In this document: piece after piece, positions 5,183-7,843 of the stretch | Layout of the letters: each line of letters begins with the position of its first letter | How positions within the stretch are numbered: the first letter of the stretch is position 1 | Assembly: GCA_017391435.1 (NCBI GenBank) | Contig: JAFOYS010000301.1 | Span: 1 to 7,843, forward strand | Origin: Alistipes sp. | GTDB lineage: Bacteria; Bacteroidota; Bacteroidia; Bacteroidales; Rikenellaceae | Direction of reading: 5' to 3' | DNA: 7,843 bases | Notes under the pieces: model-generated | The model's database searches: none | Told to the model about the DNA's origin: nothing | The model's input: only the letters and a program-made list of their open reading frames with translations | Program-made: the position numbers and the translations under genes

Positions 5183-6475
5183 ATGAAGATTATACTACTT
5201 CTACTCGCTATATTTGCTCTTGATAGGGCTACTGCCCAGAGCCTTGTTCTCCCTTATGAGGGCGCAGAGCCTTTCCGCACTGCAGTTATCCCCTATGGCC
5301 GTGCTACTGATGCTGTGGCTGGCGATGCTGCTCGCTCTAACTATGTTGCCAAGCTGGCCGAGTGGAGTGTTAGTGAGGATGGTAAGCAGTACAGTACAAC
5401 CTTTGCTGTGCCCGTCTGGTGGCTTAACCGCCAGACTATCGTGCGTGTAGGTCGCTCGAGTGCTGCCTATCAGGTGCTTGTTGATAATCGCGTTGTGGGC
5501 AGTGCCTGCAGTGGTGCAACGCCTGTAGAGTTCAATATCACCAAGCGAGCCACTGAAGCTCGCCATACCCTTACTATCCGCCAGATAGATGCTCATCAGA
5601 GCCGTGTTAGCGAGTCTACGGCCCTTAAGCCCCTTGTTGAGGATGTTGCGGTTATTTGCCAGCCCACTATCCGTGTTAGGGATATAGAGCTCTCTACAAC
5701 CCTTAACGATGCTGGTGAGGGCGTAGCACAGTTCTCCGTGGCTGTTAAGTGCGATGCCCTGAATGCTAAGCGCGCCCGTATAGGCTATACAGTCCACCTT
5801 AACGATACCACTGTTGTTGCTAAGGGCTATAGCGATATCGGCCTTGATATGCGCCGTGAGGATACAGTCCGCTTCGTTGCTCGCATCCCGCAGAGTAGCC
5901 TCTGGAGCCCCGAGAATCCACATCTGATTACCGTAGAACTTGAGAACCGTATCGATAACCGCCCTGCGGAGTATTTGCGACGCAACTTTGGTGTTAGATC
6001 TGCCGATGTTGTTGATGGTCGCTTGATGATAAATAATCGCCCTGTAGAGCTTAAATTACGCGATTATGACCCCTCAAAGCCTGTTGCTGAACAGGTCACT
6101 GCACCATATAACGGAGTGGTTATTCCGGCCTATTACGCTACAGACGCTCTGCTTACTCAGTGCGATAAACAGGGCGCAGTAGCCTTCGTCCGCGCAGATA
6201 TCGATACCCGTAACCACGCTACCCATATCCGCCGAGGCGGTAACCCGAGCAACGACCCGTTCTGGCTCAATACCTACCTTGCTCTTAACCGCGCAGCATA
6301 CTATACCACCCGCTGCCACCCATCAGCTCTGGGCTATATCTATGCCGCTGGAAATACTACGGGTATAAACGCCTACGAGAGCTACCTGATGCTCAAAACT
6401 GTTGAGCCTCGCCTGCCGATACTCTACGAGGGGGCAATGGGCCAGTGGTGTACTGATAAAATTAATTTCCGCTAA
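5183..6475 (+). CDS. Secreted truncated GH2 (beta-galactosidase-like) pseudoenzyme
   Basis: This 430-residue protein begins with a signal peptide (MKIILLLLAIFALDRATAQS, cleavage near residues 18-19), so it is exported to the periplasm or beyond. Residues about 35-160 resemble the GH2 N-terminal sugar-binding beta-sandwich. Residues about 161-272 resemble the immunoglobulin-like domain, ending in LWSPENPHLITVELE (240-254) and the hallmark RNFGVRSADVVDGRLMINN (267-285). The barrel start follows (LKLRDYDPSKPV, 290-301). Further barrel landmarks are recognisable: LLTQCDKQGAVAFVRADIDT (323-342), NPSNDPFWLNTYL (354-366) and ILYEGAMGQW (413-422). The acid/base motif GNE is GNTTG here (390-394), with Thr392 in place of Glu. 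The protein ends at 430, before the strand carrying the nucleophile Glu. It is therefore probably catalytically inactive. There is no internal stop, and the promoter and signal peptide are intact. It could be a binding protein or a decaying gene. Confidence 0.78.
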   Translation: MKIILLLLAIFALDRATAQSLVLPYEGAEPFRTAVIPYGRATDAVAGDAARSNYVAKLAEWSVSEDGKQYSTTFAVPVWWLNRQTIVRVGRSSAAYQVLVDNRVVGSACSGATPVEFNITKRATEARHTLTIRQIDAHQSRVSESTALKPLVEDVAVICQPTIRVRDIELSTTLNDAGEGVAQFSVAVKCDALNAKRARIGYTVHLNDTTVVAKGYSDIGLDMRREDTVRFVARIPQSSLWSPENPHLITVELENRIDNRPAEYLRRNFGVRSADVVDGRLMINNRPVELKLRDYDPSKPVAEQVTAPYNGVVIPAYYATDALLTQCDKQGAVAFVRADIDTRNHATHIRRGGNPSNDPFWLNTYLALNRAAYYTTRCHPSALGYIYAAGNTTGINAYESYLMLKTVEPRLPILYEGAMGQWCTDKINFR

Positions 6476-6508
6476 TTGCCTGATTCTTAAAGCGTTGATA
6501 ACAAACCG

Positions 6509-6552
6509 AACTTTTTTCTGAAAATTTTTAACAATTTTTTCTCAAAAAAGTT
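6509..6552. repeat. AT-rich inverted repeat upstream of the tRNA promoter
   Basis: AACTTTTTT (6509-6517) is the perfect reverse complement of AAAAAAGTT (6544-6552), in a stretch made almost wholly of A- and T-runs between the GH2-like gene and the tRNA promoter. It might act as an UP-like or bent-DNA element for the tRNA, or aid 3'-end formation of the upstream gene. Low complexity makes chance pairing plausible. Apart from this and the tRNA promoter, I see nothing in 6476-6620. Confidence 0.4.
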
Positions 6553-6582
6553 TGCACAAATAAAATTTTTGCTCTATCTTTG
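6551..6582 (+). promoter_or_regulatory. Bacteroidetes-type promoter of tRNA-Lys
   Basis: TTTG (6551-6554), a 20-bp spacer and TATCTTTG (6575-6582) are a full consensus match. The -7 element and the following GCACT are identical to those of the plsY promoter. The tRNA begins 38 bases downstream, leaving a short 5' leader for processing. Confidence 0.85.
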
Positions 6583-6620
6583 CACTCGCAATCAGGAAAT
6601 AACACCGTTTGCAACACGAT

Positions 6621-6693
6621 GCCTCTTTAGCTCAGTTGGTAGAGCACGACACTCTTAATGTTGGGGTCCAGGGTTCGAGCCCCTGAGGGGGTA
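6621..6693 (+). tRNA. tRNA-Lys (anticodon CUU)
   Basis: The 73 bases fold into a standard cloverleaf: acceptor GCCTCTT with AGGGGGT, D-arm GCTC/GAGC, anticodon arm CGACA/TGTTG with loop CTCTTAA (anticodon CTT), variable loop GGGTC, and T-arm CAGGG/CCCTG with TTCGAGC. The discriminator base is A, and CCA is not encoded (ACA follows). It is a single-gene transcription unit with its own promoter and terminator. No duplicated tRNA 3' end, which would mark an integrated element, is visible in the window to its right. Confidence 0.97.
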
Positions 6694-6696
6694 CAG

Positions 6697-6728
6697 AAGC
6701 GAGAAACGAAAGTTTCTCGCTTTTTTTT
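6697..6728 (+). terminator. Strong intrinsic terminator of tRNA-Lys
   Basis: AAGCGAGAAAC (6697-6707) and GTTTCTCGCTT (6712-6722) form a perfect stem with the stable tetraloop GAAA, followed by a run of eight T (6721-6728). The stem starts four bases after the tRNA end. Confidence 0.93.
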
Positions 6729-6785
6729 GTTCCCACTCGGGCGAGAACCCTGACTACGGCTCACTGAAATTTTTTGTAGGTGAAT

Positions 6786-6817
6786 TTTGAAATTTTGGGG
6801 TAAAGTTACTATATTTA
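6786..6817 (+). promoter_or_regulatory. Probable promoter of the small-gene cluster
   Basis: TTTG (6786-6789), a 20-bp spacer and TATATTTA (6810-6817) match the Bacteroidetes consensus except for the last base (A for G). It lies downstream of the tRNA terminator and upstream of three closely spaced same-strand genes, which it could drive as one operon with a leader of roughly 95 bases. Confidence 0.5.
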
Positions 6818-6917
6818 CATATCAAATGTGGGCCCGAAGTGCGAGGGTTGCTTGGTGCCTATTATTAGTAGGGTTGATGGAACAGTATGTTTAACGGTTG
6901 TAAAGTTGCTATGTAGG

Positions 6918-7199
6918 ATGGGATTTAGCGATTTGTTTAGTGGGTTTAATAAGCGTCATATGGCCGCTTCAAGGCGGGTTGTAGGCAGAATAAAAGAGAT
7001 TTTAGGCGCACCGTATCGTGCTAAGGCCAAGAGTTTTATGAAGGAGGAGAATCGCGTAGCAATTATTGTACTGTTTGTGATTATTGCTGCAGCGATTGTT
7101 GTTGGAGATGCTATACCGGCATTTGTCTTTGGGCTTATTTGTGCCGCTGTGGGTGGGGCTGTTATATGTTATATTATTGTTAAGAACGATTTGTGGTAA
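6918..7199 (+). CDS. Small two-helix membrane protein, unknown function
   Basis: This 93-residue protein is not recognised. The N-terminal half is basic and amphipathic (KRHMAASRRVVGRIKEILG, 13-31, then KAKSFMKEENR). The C-terminal half is two hydrophobic segments separated by GDAIP: about 48-64 (AIIVLFVIIAAAIVVG) and about 67-88 (AFVFGLICAAVGGAVICYII). It ends in VKNDLW, giving a hairpin membrane protein with a cytoplasmic positive end. ATG 6918 is chosen. An in-frame GTG at 6828 would add 30 residues with no recognisable feature and would start only about ten bases after the -7 element, but it cannot be excluded. The next gene starts 23 bases after its stop. Holin-like or immunity-protein-like roles are possible only by size and topology. 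Confidence 0.6.
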   Translation: MGFSDLFSGFNKRHMAASRRVVGRIKEILGAPYRAKAKSFMKEENRVAIIVLFVIIAAAIVVGDAIPAFVFGLICAAVGGAVICYIIVKNDLW

Positions 7200-7222
7200 A
7201 TATTGATTAAATAGTGCACTTT

Positions 7223-7615
7223 ATGGGTAAAGGATTGATTATAAGTCACTTCGTTGTTGATGGCGACAATGCCGAGCGAGTGTACAACATCTTTGCAGAG
7301 TCGCACTTTGTGAAGAGTCACAACGCTTTGGGCTTCAATACGCAGATTGAGTTCAACTATACTGACGGCATTTTGCGCATTGAGGAGTGCACAGAGGCAA
7401 ACTCTTTGGTGGAGGAGTTGCTCACCTTCTTTGTGGGTTGTGACAACTTCTACTTCCTCACCGAATATATTGAGGATGGGGTCGTGCAGGGCTACGATAC
7501 AAACGACGGAGAGGGAAGATACTTTATCCGCCCACCTAAGACCGAGTATGAGCTGAAGCAGGGGGAGAGACTTACAAAGAGAGCAGATGAGGTTGGTGGT
7601 GATATTCCATTTTAA
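7223..7615 (+). CDS. Small acidic cytoplasmic protein, unknown function
   Basis: This 130-residue protein is not recognised. It has no signal peptide or membrane segment, is rich in Glu, Asp and aromatic residues (IEFNYTDGILRIEE and NFYFLTEYIEDG), and ends in a charged tail (ELKQGERLTKRADEVGGDIPF). The alternation suggests a mixed alpha/beta fold. ATG 7223 is chosen over an in-frame GTG at 7214. It lies 23 bases after the membrane-protein gene and 36 bases before the next, so all three are likely cotranscribed. Small acidic proteins in such strings are often immunity proteins or other accessory functions, but no toxin is seen here, so this is only a comparison. Confidence 0.72.
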   Translation: MGKGLIISHFVVDGDNAERVYNIFAESHFVKSHNALGFNTQIEFNYTDGILRIEECTEANSLVEELLTFFVGCDNFYFLTEYIEDGVVQGYDTNDGEGRYFIRPPKTEYELKQGERLTKRADEVGGDIPF

Positions 7616-7651
7616 TAAAAGATAATATAATAAATTGTTAAATAGACTATT

Positions 7652-7843
7652 ATGAGTGTTCTTTGGAGTTTGTCGTTGCGCGCGAAGAGTGCCGACGACA
7701 CGGCTAAAATCAACGAATATGCAAAGGAGCTTAACCAGAAATACAACTTTGAGTTATACACAGAGGAGTATGGCGGTTTGGAATTCTTTGACTGGGGATT
7801 TCGTTATGAAGATATAGATAGCGACAAAGTAAAGCTCGCCGAG
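7652..7843 (+). CDS. Partial unknown protein, runs off the right edge
   Basis: An open frame starts with ATG 7652 and continues for 64 codons to the end of the window without a stop. The product begins MSVLWSLSLRAKSADDTAKI and continues with NEYAKELNQKYNFELYTEEY and GGLEFFDWGFRYEDIDSDKV. It looks soluble, with an amphipathic helix (about 15-31) followed by a strongly acidic and aromatic region. Composition matches the neighbouring 7223 gene, but no clear sequence repeat between the two is seen. The 36-bp gap before it is AT-rich with no consensus promoter, so it probably belongs to the same transcript. No family is recognised. Confidence 0.65.
   Translation, partial: MSVLWSLSLRAKSADDTAKINEYAKELNQKYNFELYTEEYGGLEFFDWGFRYEDIDSDKVKLAE

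Noticed and set aside
5201..5923. 240-codon minus-strand frame inside the GH2-like gene
   Set aside because: The plus strand has a signal peptide and GH2 domain motifs in order; the opposite frame has no promoter and no recognisable features.
6741..6747. Third GCGAGAA copy that could pair with the terminator arm as an anti-terminator
   Set aside because: It is transcribed after the terminator stem has formed and offers only seven pairs, so it is unlikely to compete with the perfect stem at 6697-6722.

Overview
The window reads as chromosomal DNA of a gut-type Bacteroidales bacterium, most likely Alistipes or another Rikenellaceae; the order is firm and the genus is a guess. The main evidence is four promoters of the Bacteroidetes type (TTTG, about 19-21 bp, TAnnTTTG). 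Three carry the identical -7 sequence TATCTTTG, at 399, 5156 and 6575. Shine-Dalgarno sequences are largely absent, and the encoded protein families have a Bacteroidales character.

Layout, left to right. Positions 1-398 hold no gene. They contain one complete 197-bp repeat unit and most of a second, with internal short repeats and two kinds of potential hairpin. A clear promoter follows and starts a probable lipid operon: plsY (glycerol-3-phosphate acyltransferase, 421-1098) and an AMP-forming fatty-acid:CoA/ACP ligase (1123-2823). After a terminator-like hairpin comes a LytS-type histidine kinase (2887-3957) overlapping its LytTR response regulator (3947-4693). A small gene on the minus strand (4671-5138) converges on the regulator and overlaps its end. 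It encodes a stand-alone PD-(D/E)XK protein like the N-terminal domain of type I restriction HsdR. Sharing its upstream region is a secreted protein (5183-6475) that resembles a GH2 beta-galactosidase but has lost the acid/base glutamate and stops before the nucleophile. A tRNA-Lys(CUU) with its own promoter and strong terminator follows (6621-6728). The right end carries three small unrecognised genes, the last running off the window.

How the genes fit together: PlsY and the ligase could together recycle free fatty acids into phospholipid. The kinase and regulator form a two-component system with unknown signal and targets. The points most worth a second look are the truncated GH2-like pseudoenzyme, the repeat array in front of plsY, the perfect head-to-head palindrome of -7 elements between the 5138 and 5183 genes, and the unrecognised small-gene cluster after the tRNA. 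Nothing here is a clear defence or mobile system: there is no CRISPR array, transposase or integrase.
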